A stretch of DNA of 64,000 bases from Nymphaea colorata (lineage: Eukaryota; Streptophyta; Magnoliopsida; Nymphaeales; Nymphaeaceae): the NCBI RefSeq assembly GCF_008831285.2, contig NC_045149.1:5509500-5573499 (forward strand). The letters run 5' to 3'. This document shows positions 48,321 to 59,960 of this stretch, one piece after another. Numbering within the stretch: the first letter of the stretch is position 1; every line of letters starts with the position of its first letter. The notes below the pieces were generated by a model. It was not told the DNA's origin, ran no database searches, and saw only the letters and a program-made list of their open reading frames with translations. The translations under genes were made by a program, and so were the position numbers.

Positions 48321-49690
48321 GCTATCATATCTCAGTTATATGATCAAATCTTCTTATAGGTTGTACACGAAGCAGTAGAGTTGATACAAAAATCGTTGGA
48401 GAATTAGACATGTTAGGTAGTCAGTCCATTCATCATAATATAGGGTTTGTGAATTTTTGCTTTACCGAAGATGTGTGATCATTATACGCAATAGCTAGGT
48501 GATTCACACATACCTTATCTGTTATCATATTGTACATAGTGTAGTCGCCAGTTAACCTTCTTCTCTAGCTTCCCACTGGTTAGAAGGATGACTCACTAAA
48601 GTTTGAAGCTATTCACTTTTTCGGATCATATACAAGTCAAGTGATTGATGCAAATCCTATATGTTTGTGAAGAAGCTTTGGATTTGATTGAAAGTTCATT
48701 TTCAACTTCATTTTGAACAAATGATTTGAACTTTGTTTTGGATAAATTTGAGTAAAATTGAGACAAGTTGTTTAGAAATTAAACTGTTTTGACAAGTTAT
48801 TTGAAAATTCAACTTGTTTAAGAGAATTTGGATAAATTCTCTTGGGCAAAATTGAAAAATCTCCAAATTGGTTTTAAATTGAAGACCATTACTTTGGTAA
48901 AAGATGTACCATTTTAATTTGATTTCAAAATTGACAAGGATATTGAAAATTGATTTGGATCGTGGTTTTGATCAAAGATTTTGTAATTTTGCTTGATAAT
49001 TTGAAATTTAGATTGAAAAGTTGGATAGATAATTGGGAATTTGACTTGAAAAATTAAAGATTTTGGTGATTGAGATATAGTTTCTTGTTGTGAACTCAAG
49101 ATCTTTCATGATTTTAGATCTACTTGTGATCAAATTTTTAGGAAACATGGCTAAGTTGACTTATCAAATGGACCGAATTTTAGACAATGTGGCCAAGTTT
49201 TTTTAGCAAATGATTAATTTTTTGAAATCTTTTTTTGCCAAATCATGTAGTTAAGTTTAAGAGATATGAACTTGATTTCAAATGAGTTTTCTTTTTAGAG
49301 AAGAGTTGGCATTGGTTAAGTAAAAATGTACTCTTTCGACGATACATGAGTTCCAAAATATTAAAACATATGTTGTTTTCAAACGTATTTTAGCCAAATT
49401 AGGATATGATGCTTGTTCTTTTGAAACTAAGTGAAATTGCTAAATTCTTGTTGCAATATGACTTGGTCATCTTTTGCAAATCAAAATTGAATCATTGAAT
49501 TTCTAGAGTAAGTGCACGTAGTGCAATTGATTTAGTGAATGTAAATGAATAAAAGAAGAAGAGAAACTATATGAGACATTTATTATTCTCTCATAATCTC
49601 TCAATATTCACTCAACATAAACATGCATTATATGATCCACACACACACAAAGGTTGATTTTAACTCACATCCATAGTGGGGTTTTGCCAT
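48321..49690. other. AT-rich non-coding DNA
   Basis: Low-complexity sequence rich in AAATTG and TTTGAA words between 48650 and 49300. By position this would be the truncated internal part of the minus-strand LTR element whose primer site is at 49692, but no gag or pol motif is visible. Confidence 0.4.
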
Positions 49691-49691
49691 A

Positions 49692-49703
49692 GCTCTGATA
49701 CCA
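49692..49703 (-). other. primer binding site, tRNA-Met type
   Basis: Read on minus, TGGTATCAGAGC, a perfect match to the common initiator tRNA-Met primer site, four bases from the end of the LTR-like sequence that ends GGGGTGTGACA. Confidence 0.75.
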
Positions 49704-49707
49704 AAGC

Positions 49708-51500
49708 TGTCACACCCCAACCATTTTGATCCTCAAATATTTTTTTTTTAAACATAAAACATTGAGGTGCGACGACACAACAATTCAAAAGAAAATGAGC
49801 CATGCCATTCAAAACAATAGGACAAACTTTCCATTGTATAATCAATTTCGTTCATACAAATTACTCCACATTTCTCAATAAGACGTATGAGAAAAATGCC
49901 CCAAAACCATGACATTGATGCCTAACAAAAACAAGACATCAATAAGACCAAAACAAGACGCGTCTGCACTACAAAAGACCCAAAACCTCTCTAGTAGGAT
50001 GTGAGTATAGTCATCTGATCTACCTGCTACCCTGGGTTCGCCAAAACCTGAAAAATAAAACAACAGAATGCTTAGCCTTCATAGTATGACAACAAGCTAG
50101 ATAAATCTCTAACCCTCTAAGTAAGGGCCAAATATGGGGTATAACAATTACAAAAACAAATCATGATCATGTCGTGATAGAGCGTACAGTCACACGACTT
50201 ATCATGAAAACCCCTCACATATACCATGACATGTAAAGGCCACTTGATGGCCACGATAACACATTCACAAATCACATGCAACTCATGCATAAACATATCA
50301 TTCTAATTCACTTCAATCACATTCTTTTCATTTACATTAACTTTAGTGAATTGGCAGCTCTTGTGGGTGTAAACACAGGCACGTGCACACCGTGGGCAGC
50401 CTACAGCCGGGAGATAACCCCCGTGGTGGCCCGAAACAATATGGATTCAGTCACAACAATATGGATTCATTCACATTGTAGTGGAAGAGCATTCGTCCAT
50501 GGATGTGTGAATTCCAATGAGAGATACTCAGTCTTTCCTAGGACACCCAGTTTGGGAAGGCAGGAGTACAACGCTCCAAGCACATCACACAAAAATACCT
50601 TGGGGCCTTGCACCGCCTGCGCTTTGAACAGGCGAGACCAATGGCGAAGGCGGGACATCTCCCAAACACATTGCCACAACCCACTGGCCTTCCATCTCTT
50701 ATTCTTTCTTTCTTATCATTATGATTACACATTCACAAAATGACTGGCTAGCTCATGAGGTTGGTTTACTTCACGAGTGCACCCACACCTCCAATTGCCT
50801 CCACACGAGGGCTACACATAATACTAACATTCTTAGCCAGCCGTCATAGCATTACAGGTACAACTACCCTTAAATTCATTCATTTGTATCATACCCATGG
50901 CAATGCACATGCAACATACCACAACATTCACATTAATCAAATACATAAATCACATCTTTCAAAACTTAGCCAAACCACAGAGAGTAGTCTTGATCTGTGA
51001 TTGGCTCGTAGGTGTCCTATACAGTTATCATTCTAGGATGTTTTTCTAATGCACAATCGGGGTCAAGGAGATACTCAACTCGATACCCCACCTTATTTAT
51101 CATAAGCAGTAATCAATTATAGCATGCACACGAAACTACATAGTAATTTTCAAAACAAAACTTATCACATAAACATTCAATTCTCATATAAACAATCATT
51201 TAATCACATCGCAACCATTCAATCACATCACAATCATAGGATCCAACGATCCTGAAAACACACGTTCAAAAGTTGGCCCCATGCAGGGATGTGCCTAGAA
51301 TGCCGTCATACCTGTCGCGCATCCACAAAACACCAAAAATGCCTCGAGCTTCGAATATGGTCACTCAAGGTCTACTTGACGTGCTAGGTGTACCTGCAAA
51401 CATAAGTAAATGATAAATTCTATGCTCACTTCACTTTATAATTTATACAAGTATGAAACATAATCATTGAGGCATGTCATCACCTCAAAAGGGGTCGACT
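49708..51500 (-). mobile_element. LTR-like sequence (right border unclear)
   Basis: Begins TGTCACACCCC on plus, a frequent LTR terminus in plants, with the primer site next to it on the left, so on minus this is the 5' LTR. The outer border was not found; 51500 is only an estimate from a change in sequence character. No second copy is in the window. Confidence 0.45.
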
Positions 51501-52105
51501 GGTAGTGTCGACTGACAAAGCCCTCCAGTATGCCTCTCCCCAACTCCTTGAGGTTGTCACCAAATGATTTAAGCTCTATGTTTTTTATTTGAACTAATCA
51601 CTAAACTGCTTCTCCCTTGCTTCCTTAGTTGAGGCGTCTACCCTGCAATTAAGATTCTCAACATACAACGTATATGCACATCAATAGAAGCATATTTCTC
51701 AAGGTCGCTAAAACTAAACCTTTTTCACAACATCACAATCTCTACCATGCTTCCTAATCGCTTTGAAAATCAACCCATCATGCTAAAGAGATAGATATAC
51801 ACGTGGATTCTCATCCTTCTCAAAATAGTCCTAAACTTTTTTCAAAATAGCAACATCGCTAGCATGCATTCTACTTCATCAAATCTTGAGTCTAGCATGC
51901 TCAATTAATAATTATACATGCTCCAACAACAAATATTCAAAAATTTAGGCTCGATTGCTCACCACAATTTTAGCGTCACAACTGTTGTAGAGTTCTTGGC
52001 AGCCACTTCGAGTGTTTGATCAAGTGCCCATGCCAATGATTGTCCGTTGTCGACGATAACAACATGGCCTAATTGCTGGTAAGAGGGGGAAGACAGACTT
52101 CCTTA
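51501..52105. other. non-coding, nothing recognised
   Basis: No coding similarity or repeat structure recognised. Confidence 0.3.
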
Positions 52106-52472
52106 GTTGATATCCAATCAAACGGCAATAAGTACGATGAGCATCAACGAAAGAGAGATGAAAAGAGAGGTCTGTCGTGAGAAGGAGGCAATCGACAAGG
52201 CAAAAAGGGAGCTTCGGCTGAGAGACAGGGTTCAGTTAAGGGAGACTCGCACGGTTAGGGAGAGGAAGTGGACAGAGAGAGATGGGAGAGGGTTGCACAG
52301 TAGGGTGAGGCTGCAGACAGAGAGGCGGAACGGGCAAAGAGGGTTCATACAGAGGGGAGAGATAGACAAGAGGGCGAGAGGGAAGAAGAGAGAGAGAAAA
52401 CGTGCGGGAGAAGGGGGAGCAGGCACGGGTGAAGGGGAAAAGAATAGAAAATGGGGAGAGGGAGTGAGGAGT

Positions 52473-52507
<35 letters not shown>

Positions 52508-52590
52508 GATGTGGTGAAGGGCGAGGGAGAAGAAAAAGAAGAAGAAGAAGAAGGAGGAGGAGAAAGAGATAGTGGGAGGGACCGACGGCT
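52106..52590. repeat. GA-rich low-complexity tract
   Basis: Almost pure purine on plus, including an (AG)n run at 52475-52503. The 136-codon frame through it encodes only Arg/Glu/Gly-rich sequence dictated by composition. Confidence 0.85.
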
Positions 52591-52835
52591 AACCTATGCA
52601 ACGCCGTCGCCGCCACTGTCCTTCATCCGCTGGCCCAAGCGTCGCCGCTGCCACAGCCTCCGTCGTCGGTTGTTCCTCCCGCCTCCAGTTTCTTCTTTGC
52701 TACGCAGTAGAGTTAACGAAGAGGAAGACGAGGGAGAAGAGGCGTCGGGCTCCAGTTCGTGCGTGGAGCTCGGGTCTGGGTCTAGACCCGCTCCAGCTCT
52801 ACCTAAAACAAAAACGTGCATTATAGATACGATGC
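52591..52835. other. GC-rich exon-like segment, unidentified
   Basis: A sharply bounded, GC-rich stretch (GCCGTCGCCGCC, CGTCGCCGCTGCC) between the purine tract and AT-rich gypsy sequence. Open on both strands, no domain recognised. It could be a captured first exon of a host gene, read on minus into a CT-rich leader; this is speculation. Confidence 0.3.
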
Positions 52836-52989
52836 CCCTTTAGTTGGTTTGAAAATTACAAAAAATGTTCTTGTCAAAGCACAATTGTTTTGAAATTTTT
52901 GAATTGAAAATTCAAATATATAATTTCTTGACATGCAAAGCATTGATTGGATAAGGGATTTTGACCTCATCGGCATCAATTAGGCAATA

Positions 52990-55135
52990 AGAATTGCAAG
53001 GTAGAACCATTTTTATGACATATGGTCCTTCCTAATTCGGTGCCCATTTTCCTTTAGGTCTACTCTTGAGTGGAACTACTGATCTTAAAACAATGTCATT
53101 TACCTGAAATTTTCTTTCAATGACTGGCTTGGCATATTGTCGGACGACTATCTTGCGATAGACTTTAGCGTGCTCTATTGCTTGTATCATTTTCTTGCCT
53201 AAGAGGTCTAATTGAGCAAGTCTTTTTGGTTGGTACTTGCTAGTTGGAAACTCAATGAGAGTAGCAAATTTCATTGTTGGTTTTTGGACATGTATTGGAA
53301 TGACAATTTTCGTTTCATACACTAATTCTGCTAGTATAGCATTGGTAAGAGTTTGAATCATGGTTTGATACACCCCAAGTGCATTGTGCATTTTCTCATG
53401 TCAATCCTGGCCTGTTTCGATAGTTTTTTTTTATGACACGAATCAAAATTTTGTTAGTTGCTTCTGCGTGACCATTACTCTGAGGGTAATATGTGGTAGA
53501 AAAATGATGTTGTATTTTGTATTTGTGGCAAAAATTGTACATTTTCTCATTCTTTGAAAAATGAGTGTCATTGTTTGAAGCAATATCTGGCATTGGAAAG
53601 AGTTTGAATCATGGTTTGATACACCCCAAGTGCATTGTGCATTTTCTCATGTCAATCCCTACCTGTTTCGATAGTTTTTTTTATGACACGAATCAAAATT
53701 TTGTTAATTGCTTCTGCCTGACCATTACTCTGAGGGTAATATGTGGTAGAAAAATGATGTTGTAGTTTGTATTTGTAGCAAAAATTGTACATTTTCTCAT
53801 TTTTTGAAAAGTGAGTGTCATTGTTTGAAGCAATATCATTTGGGATGAGCAAACCTATGCAAAAGGTTTTTATGAATGAAAAACACAACAACATCATCCT
53901 TCGACTATTTTTAAGTGATTGTCTCCACCTATTTGGTGAAGTAATCTATAGTTGCAAGAAAATACTTGTGCCCATTTGAGGCAGGTGGATTGATCGGGCT
54001 GACCACGTTGAAGACCTACATTGAAAATTGCTAGAGTGAGCTGATTGAAGGAAGGTATGCTGCTAGAGCATGAATTAATGGTGTGTGCGATTGACATCCA
54101 TTGTATTTTTAACAATTGGTGACAGTCTTTATGCATTGTGGGCCAATAGTACCCTACTCATACTGTCTGCTTGACGAGGGTTTGATACTCCACATGTCCC
54201 CTACACATTCCTTCATGAGTTTGAATGACTTCTTGCACCTCATTTGCACCGAGACATCTAGCATATTCTGTACTGAATTATCTTCTATATAAGACTCCAA
54301 CTAAAATGAAATATCTCTTAGAGTTCTTCACTCCTTTCGAGTCATTTCAGGTTGAAATACTCTTGTTTGGAGAAAATGTTTAATGTCATGATACCATGGT
54401 GTTTCTCCACTTTCTACTTGTAGTACCTATTCTAGCATGACATAGGATGGTTGTTCGAGTCTACCAACTTCAAAAGATCTGATGGACTTTAGGTTTGAAT
54501 GTGATGGTAGAGCCCAAACTGACAGACCATCTGCAATTGGGTTAACGTTTCTTTTGACATGTGAGAGTTGCATTCAAATTGCTTTATGAGAAATATTGCT
54601 AATTCTTCATATGAGATTAATTTCTGATCGTTGACTTGCCAATCTCTATTAACTTCACTGGCAAATAAGAGAGAATCTCAAAAAATGTGGACTCTTTGAA
54701 CTTTTTGAGAAGTATTTTAAGTCTTTGTATTAAGGTCCTGTATTCTGCCATGTTATGTGTGCAGAAGAAATTTAATATGAGAAAGTAAGGAATCACTTCC
54801 TTCTTTGGTGCAATGAAAAGTATCCCAATGTCTACCCTATCTATGTTTTTAGATCCATCAAAGTGCATCTCCCACATCGGCTTTGGTTCAGTCATTAGAA
54901 TTTGTTCATTATCTGAAAAAAAGTTGTCATTTGCTTTGATTTCATTAGCTAGAAGGAATATAGCTGTTCAATGATATATTTGAGTGGATTGAGCTTAGAT
55001 AAAATTTTGGCATCGCATGGTAATAGGTAGTGCCTTAATTTTTGCTAAGGCTAAACAAGTGCTTTCCATGTGCAAGTAATTCTTCTCACACTGCACAAAT
55101 GTTTTGTTGATGTAATAGATAGCATGCTCTATTTG
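52990..55135 (-). pseudogene. Ty3/gypsy pol relic: RNase H and integrase
   Basis: Minus-strand order: the RT tail (KTFVQCEKNYLHMESTC, near 55080), ILSKLNPLKYI near 55000, RNase H (WEMHFDGSKN at about 54870 and CTHNMAEYRTLIQRL at about 54755), then integrase. The integrase core shows NGHKYFLATIDYF near 53960 and the DNDTHF/YYPQSNG/AEA segment, which occurs twice (53835-53650 and 53590-53400). The C-terminus with RLAQLDLLGKKMIQAIEH and FQVNDIVL is at 53391-53032. The order RT, RNase H, integrase is that of gypsy elements; the RNase H type suggests the Tat/Athila side, which I cannot prove. Stops and shifts are frequent. Gag, protease, most of RT and both LTRs are missing. Confidence 0.8.
53341..53842. 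repeat. tandem duplication in gypsy integrase, 251-bp period
   Basis: Units 53341-53591 and 53592-53842 start ATTGGTAAGAGTTTG and ATTGGAAAGAGTTTG and differ at only around a dozen positions. Both encode the same integrase core segment, including the catalytic Glu neighbourhood. Confidence 0.9.
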
Positions 55136-55553
55136 GCATCCTTCTTCACAATTGTGGGATGGTTGAGTTTATAATGCATGATTCTTCTTGTTAATTCCAA
55201 TGTTAGATCACTTCTTGTTGTGTTGGAAAACGTGAAATAAGCTTGTTTTATTGGTCTTCTGATGGAATATATATACATATATATCTGAGGTAATATTTTT
55301 ATATGCTTTTTTCAAGAAAATGTTTGTTTTATATGGCTGCATCATAAGTCACTTATATTTTTTTGTCAAATTCTCCTCATTTGTAGCTTGTGGACAAGTG
55401 AACCATCAGCAGCTTTGCACATCGTGCCTTGACCATGATGATGCAGCCATGTTGTAAGACATTCTATGCTTTCTCTTTTCCCAATTCCCTAGACATGAGT
55501 AAATTTTGAGGGGTGGTATACATGCTTGTTCAATTTGATTTCTTTTTTCAATT
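55136..55553. other. AT-rich junction sequence
   Basis: Separates the gypsy relic from the permuted copia frame. No LTR, primer site or coding similarity recognised. Confidence 0.4.
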
Positions 55554-57104
55554 GTGTTGTTGGAAGATTGTTCTCTCTTGGATCTTCTTATGGCATGTCT
55601 CGTTTGCTACCAGGTTGAAACTAATTTGGACGATGGAGGGACGGGGCAGAAGATTGGGATTGGTTCGGCTATTGATGGGCTCTACAGAATGCCAGTACAG
55701 GTTGCCTCTGCTTTGATTTCAGCTACCAGTGGACAGTTGTCTGGCGTGGAGGACAGATCCGTTATTATGCGCTGGCACGAGAGACTTGGTCATATTCCTT
55801 TTCAGTTGATTAAACAGTTGTTTCCTAAGATGTTTCAGTCTGTTTCTTTGGACACCTTCGCCTGTGAAGTGTGTCAGTTGTCTAAGCATGTTAGGGCCTC
55901 GTACCCTATTTCGTTCAATAAAACCAGCCGTCCATTTGCTTTGGTTCACTCTGATGTTTGGGGTCCTTCGGGAGTACCCACCTGTCGTGGTTTTCATTAT
56001 TTCATGACTCTTATCGATGATTACTCTCGGTGTACGTTCGTGTATTTGTTGAAAGAACGTAGTGAAGTTCCCGGCATTGTCAAAAACTTCATTGCATTTG
56101 TTGAAACTCAATTCCAGACCCCTGTTCAGACCCTTCGTACTGACAATGCTCGAGAGTATGTCTCCCAATCCCTTGATGACTTCTTGCGAAGCAAGGGGAT
56201 TATACATGAAACATCCTGTAGCTACACACCTCCTCAGAATGGCGTGGCTGAAAGGAAAAACCGTCATTTGTTAAATGTCACCCGGGCCATCATGTTTCAA
56301 CGTCATGTCCCTAAGCGGTACTGGGGTGATGCACTCCTAACTAGTGCTCATCTCATTTACCGCATGCCTACTTGTGTGTTGAATGGTCATTCCCCTTATT
56401 CTGTTCTATGGCCTACTCAGAATCCCTGGCCTTTGACCCCTCGGGTGTTTGGGTGTGTTTGCTTTGTCCATGATCATAGTCCCACTCTCAAGAAACTTGA
56501 TCCTCGGTCCATCAAAGCGATCTTTTTGGGGTATTCCTCCACCCATAAGGGATACAAGTGTGTTGACCCTAGCACTTCCAGAGTATATGTCTCCAGGAAT
56601 GTTACCTTTCATGAACATGAGTCATACTTTCCTGCGAATCCTCTTCAGGGGGAGTGTCTAGGTGAGAGAGTGGACGAGTATTCTTCGCATCAGTTGATCC
56701 AGTTCACAGATTTCTTGGATTACACGGCCAGTTCTCCGAGTGTGAGTGTGGTAGACACAGTCAGTGAGGACAGAGACAGTCAGATGGAGGGGGGCCCTGT
56801 GGAAGAACAGTCCCGTGATCATTTGTTTGGTCAGGTATACAACAGGAAGAAGAAGGATGTGATGGAGGTTGTTGATGTTACCAATCCTGATCTTGTGAGC
56901 TTCCCGGATGATCCAAGTCCAATGAATGAAGATCTTCCCATTGCCCTACGCAAAGGCACCAGGTCATGTACTTCTCATCCTATTCAGAGATTTGTTTCGT
57001 ATGCTAAACTCAGTAAAGACTATAAGTGCTTTATTACCTCTTTATCTATGGCTGTTATTCCCAGGTCAGTGGAGGATGCCAGGGAGGATCCCAAATGGCT
57101 ATAG
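55554..57104 (+). CDS. copia integrase region, first part of permuted ORF
   Basis: A 516-codon open frame. The first ~20 residues have no similarity. From about 55620 the translation enters a copia polyprotein in the middle: GTGQKIGIGSAIDGLYRM, then the GAG-pre-integrase zinc motif (RWHERLGH, CEVCQLSK; residues ~73-110). The integrase core follows, with Asp in VHSDVWGP (~residue 133), Asp in LRTDNAREY (~197) and Glu in NGVAERKNRHL (~232). The post-integrase linker is acidic. It ends at a TAG (57102-57104) that replaces a Gln codon; the frame continues unbroken after it. All three DDE residues are present, so decay is slight. The start codon is chosen only because it is the first ATG. Confidence 0.8.
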   Translation: MLLEDCSLLDLLMACLVCYQVETNLDDGGTGQKIGIGSAIDGLYRMPVQVASALISATSGQLSGVEDRSVIMRWHERLGHIPFQLIKQLFPKMFQSVSLDTFACEVCQLSKHVRASYPISFNKTSRPFALVHSDVWGPSGVPTCRGFHYFMTLIDDYSRCTFVYLLKERSEVPGIVKNFIAFVETQFQTPVQTLRTDNAREYVSQSLDDFLRSKGIIHETSCSYTPPQNGVAERKNRHLLNVTRAIMFQRHVPKRYWGDALLTSAHLIYRMPTCVLNGHSPYSVLWPTQNPWPLTPRVFGCVCFVHDHSPTLKKLDPRSIKAIFLGYSSTHKGYKCVDPSTSRVYVSRNVTFHEHESYFPANPLQGECLGERVDEYSSHQLIQFTDFLDYTASSPSVSVVDTVSEDRDSQMEGGPVEEQSRDHLFGQVYNRKKKDVMEVVDVTNPDLVSFPDDPSPMNEDLPIALRKGTRSCTSHPIQRFVSYAKLSKDYKCFITSLSMAVIPRSVEDAREDPKWL

Positions 57105-58245
57105 GCCATGACAGAGGAGATGGACGCCCTGGCAAAGAACAATACGTGGGAGGTTGTTGATATTCCTAATGGAACTCACTTAGTTGGTTCCAAGTGGGTG
57201 TTTACTGTGAAGTACAAACCTGATGGCACTGTAGAACGCTATAAAGCTCGTCTCGTTGCAAAGGGGTTTAGCCAGAAATATGGGATTGACTATCTTGAGA
57301 CGTTCGCTCCCGTTGCTAAACTGAAGACAGTAAGGGTCATCTTAGCTCTGGCAGTACAAAAAAAGTGGAGCATAGACCAACTTGATGTCAAGAACGCCTT
57401 CTTGAATGGTCACCTTGAGGAAGAAGTCTATATGAGCATGCCGCCTGGATATGCGCAGAAAGGAAAGTGCTGTTATCTCAAGAAAGCATTGTATGGCCTC
57501 AAGCAGTCCCCTAGAGCGTGGTTTGAAAGACTAAGGGTTGTGATGAAGACTAATGGATATAAACAGGGAAATGGTGATCACACCCTCTTCATCAAGCAGA
57601 GAAATGGTCTAGTGAGCCTTCTACTAGTATATGTTGATGATATGATTGTCGTTAGGCGATGTACACATTGTCACAAGTCAGGACATTTTGTTGATTTTTG
57701 TTGGGATCTACACCCTGAGAAGAGACTTGTTCGTGGTCGCCCTCCGTCGAGTCGGCGAGGTTCTCTTGTGCAGGACTCAAATCAGAGTGGCTCTTCTAGT
57801 AGTGAAAAGTCGAGGCTTTCCCCGGATCAAATTAAGGAACTACAAGCTTACATCAGTCGCCTTTCTACTACGTCAGAGGACACATCTACGTCTGATGGAG
57901 CTAAGTTAGCTCAGGCTCTTGTGGCTACTAGTGATCAAGGTAATTCTCCTCCCGGTGATTGGATTGTTGACAGTGGGGCTACTCATCATATGACCGGGGA
58001 CCCTAAGATGTTTCAAGAATACAAGTTGACTTCTGGGCAGCAGCGTGTTTCTATGGCTGATGGGTCTTCTATTTCTGTGGCTGGAAAAGGGAGTTTATCA
58101 TTACTGAACAAATATTGTCTTCATAATGTCCTGCATGTTCCTAATATTCCCATAAATTTGTTATCTGTCAGCAGTATTACCAAAGAGCTAAACTGTAATC
58201 TAATATTCTCTGCTGATCGTTGTTTCCTGCGCGACTCTTCTAGTT
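55612..58245 (+). mobile_element. circularly permuted copia polyprotein segment
   Basis: The two outer ends (55612-55625 and about 58240) correspond to neighbouring positions of a normal copia polyprotein, just after the protease and before the GAG-pre-integrase motif. The inner junction (about 57654) joins RT to the gag zinc knuckle. The segment is therefore a rotation of one contiguous piece running from zinc knuckle to RT. No LTR, primer site or polypurine tract is seen on either side. Confidence 0.75.
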
Positions 58246-58247
58246 AA
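57108..58247 (+). CDS. fused copia RT N-half, gag zinc knuckle and protease
   Basis: A 379-codon frame in the same phase as the preceding one. Residues 1-182 are the N-terminal half of copia reverse transcriptase ([42 protein letters not shown], catalytic YVDD at 57630-57641). At about 57654 the RT stops and the frame passes directly into the gag zinc knuckle CTHCHKSGHFVDFC (from 57660). A Ser-rich linker and the aspartic protease (IVDSGATHHMT, Asp codon 57969-57971; LLSVSSITKEL) follow. In every copia element known to me gag and protease come before integrase and RT, so the order is rotated. RT thumb and RNase H are absent. Confidence 0.85.
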   Translation: MTEEMDALAKNNTWEVVDIPNGTHLVGSKWVFTVKYKPDGTVERYKARLVAKGFSQKYGIDYLETFAPVAKLKTVRVILALAVQKKWSIDQLDVKNAFLNGHLEEEVYMSMPPGYAQKGKCCYLKKALYGLKQSPRAWFERLRVVMKTNGYKQGNGDHTLFIKQRNGLVSLLLVYVDDMIVVRRCTHCHKSGHFVDFCWDLHPEKRLVRGRPPSSRRGSLVQDSNQSGSSSSEKSRLSPDQIKELQAYISRLSTTSEDTSTSDGAKLAQALVATSDQGNSPPGDWIVDSGATHHMTGDPKMFQEYKLTSGQQRVSMADGSSISVAGKGSLSLLNKYCLHNVLHVPNIPINLLSVSSITKELNCNLIFSADRCFLRDSSS

Positions 58248-59689
58248 TCCATTGTGGGCAGTGGCCGATTCATGGCTGTTATGTTCAAACCAATTCAGAC
58301 TTTAATATCTTTGGACCACCTTCAGTTGAGTCTGCTGCAAAAAGAGCAACTTCTTTGATTGACCAATTTTAATAGCATTTGTTTAACAAAAAAATGATTA
58401 ACCAAATGGCACAAAACTGGGTCCAACGTTTGAATCTAATGACCATTATAAATAGTCAAAAATTATATCGTTCTTTACTCATGGATTGTTTGCACACAAG
58501 ATTTAGTTTCCATGAAAATTAAAATTAGTTGAAATTATTAACTATTCCTGCTCTATAGGTAGCAAGAAACAACATTTGAACCTGATGTCAAAGGATTCTG
58601 AAAATAAGTGCCTAAAATAAAGGACACACTCAGACACCATCGAAGATATAATATTTGCCCAACTTTACTTAGACCAGCAAAGGCTTAGAGTGGCCTAGAC
58701 CATAGATCAGGCCGTGCTTTGGACCTACCAAATCTACCTTTTCAACTTTCTGTGAGAAGATTATGTCGCAAGCTGTTCAATGCACCATCACTTTTTCTCA
58801 TCTTTAAACAAATGGCAAACTTTCCTGTGAAAAGACGAAATGCAAGTCCCTCTCTAGATCTACCACAAGATGAAAGAACTAAGGCAATTTTTTTTTCAAA
58901 AAGAGACCAAACAATTTTTCTAGAAATAACTATAACATGGCCAAAATTTATCTATGTATCAGTTGCTCCACAACAAGTTGTGGGAGCAATTTCCAGCTGC
59001 TTCATGCTTCCCACAAACACTAAGTGGCAAAACATTACATCTGCAACCACTTAAGTAAAAACATGCATATTCTTGAACTTATGACATCTGAAGTTTAGAA
59101 CTTCACCTATTTAAATTGACATTGATATTTAAAATATTTATATCATTTGTGCACTCAGTTATTTTTTCATCATGTCTCTGTGCATGAGTTGCTTCATTAT
59201 AGTCCATTTTTAACCAGAATAGGGTTCTCTTATAATTTGTGGTTGTCATGAAGGCGTCTACCTCACAGAAATTCATTTTCGGACACTTCTTTATGTTGTC
59301 CATTCTATAACTCTATCTGTCGATTGTAATCCATTTATTTTTCTATAATCTATATGGACTGATAATTTAAATTTATTAATGTTTACTTAGATTATGTTTC
59401 ATCAATCTATTAATGTTTACTCAGCTATTTCTTCGAAGGGGCCTTATTGTAGTTATGAAGTTTTTGCTAAATTCTCACAAAACTTAACAAAAGCAAAGGT
59501 TATATAAAAATTAATAAACAGATAAAACTTCATTTTTTTGTTTTTATAAAAAAAAAAACTCATCAAAAGCCAAGTTCTGATATATATGAGTTTTGTGGAA
59601 ATATAATTCTAAATTGTGTCAATTCAATCTTATTGTATAAAATCATATACATTTCGGGATTCAACAAAGTTCCAGAAAAGCTGGTCTCG
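58248..59689. other. non-coding, nothing recognised
   Basis: A 111-codon frame at 58719-59054 shows no domain. The stretch becomes AT-rich after 59050. Confidence 0.35.
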
Positions 59690-59960
59690 TTCCGTCGTTC
59701 TTATTTATTCACTTGCGTTGCGTAATGCCAAATTTCTGCGGACAGCAATACCGCAAGGACCGAATTAGGATCTTCCAGTGACGTCAGGCTTTGCCAGCCC
59801 CGCAAGAACATTTCGTTTGAATTGTACTGCGGGGACGTACCCGGCTGTCTTTTAAACTTGCGTAAGCAGTAGTTGGAATTCGGGTAAGCCCCTCCTTCTC
59901 TCAATTTGTCAGTTGCAGTTCGCATGGATCGGTGGTCGCCCTTCTGTTCCCTCTCCTCTT
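59690..59960 (+). promoter_or_regulatory. possible promoter/5' leader of an unseen gene
   Basis: A low-repeat, GC-balanced stretch (TGACGTCA-like TGACGTCAGG at 59779) with a pyrimidine-rich end (CCCTCTCCTCTTTG near 59950), in contrast to its AT-rich surroundings. It has the look of a plant promoter and first exon, but no open frame with recognisable protein follows. Weak call. Confidence 0.2.

Noticed and set aside
52107-52517. 136-codon Arg/Glu-rich frame
   Set aside because: Produced by the GA-rich tract, and the opposite strand is open in the same way; no domain.
58719-59054. 111-codon plus-strand frame downstream of the permuted copia
   Set aside because: No similarity recognised; not continuous with the retroelement frame.
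59690-59960. A real promoter and first exon of an active gene
   Set aside because: Composition is suggestive, but no recognisable coding exon follows before the next retroelement; kept only as a weak feature.
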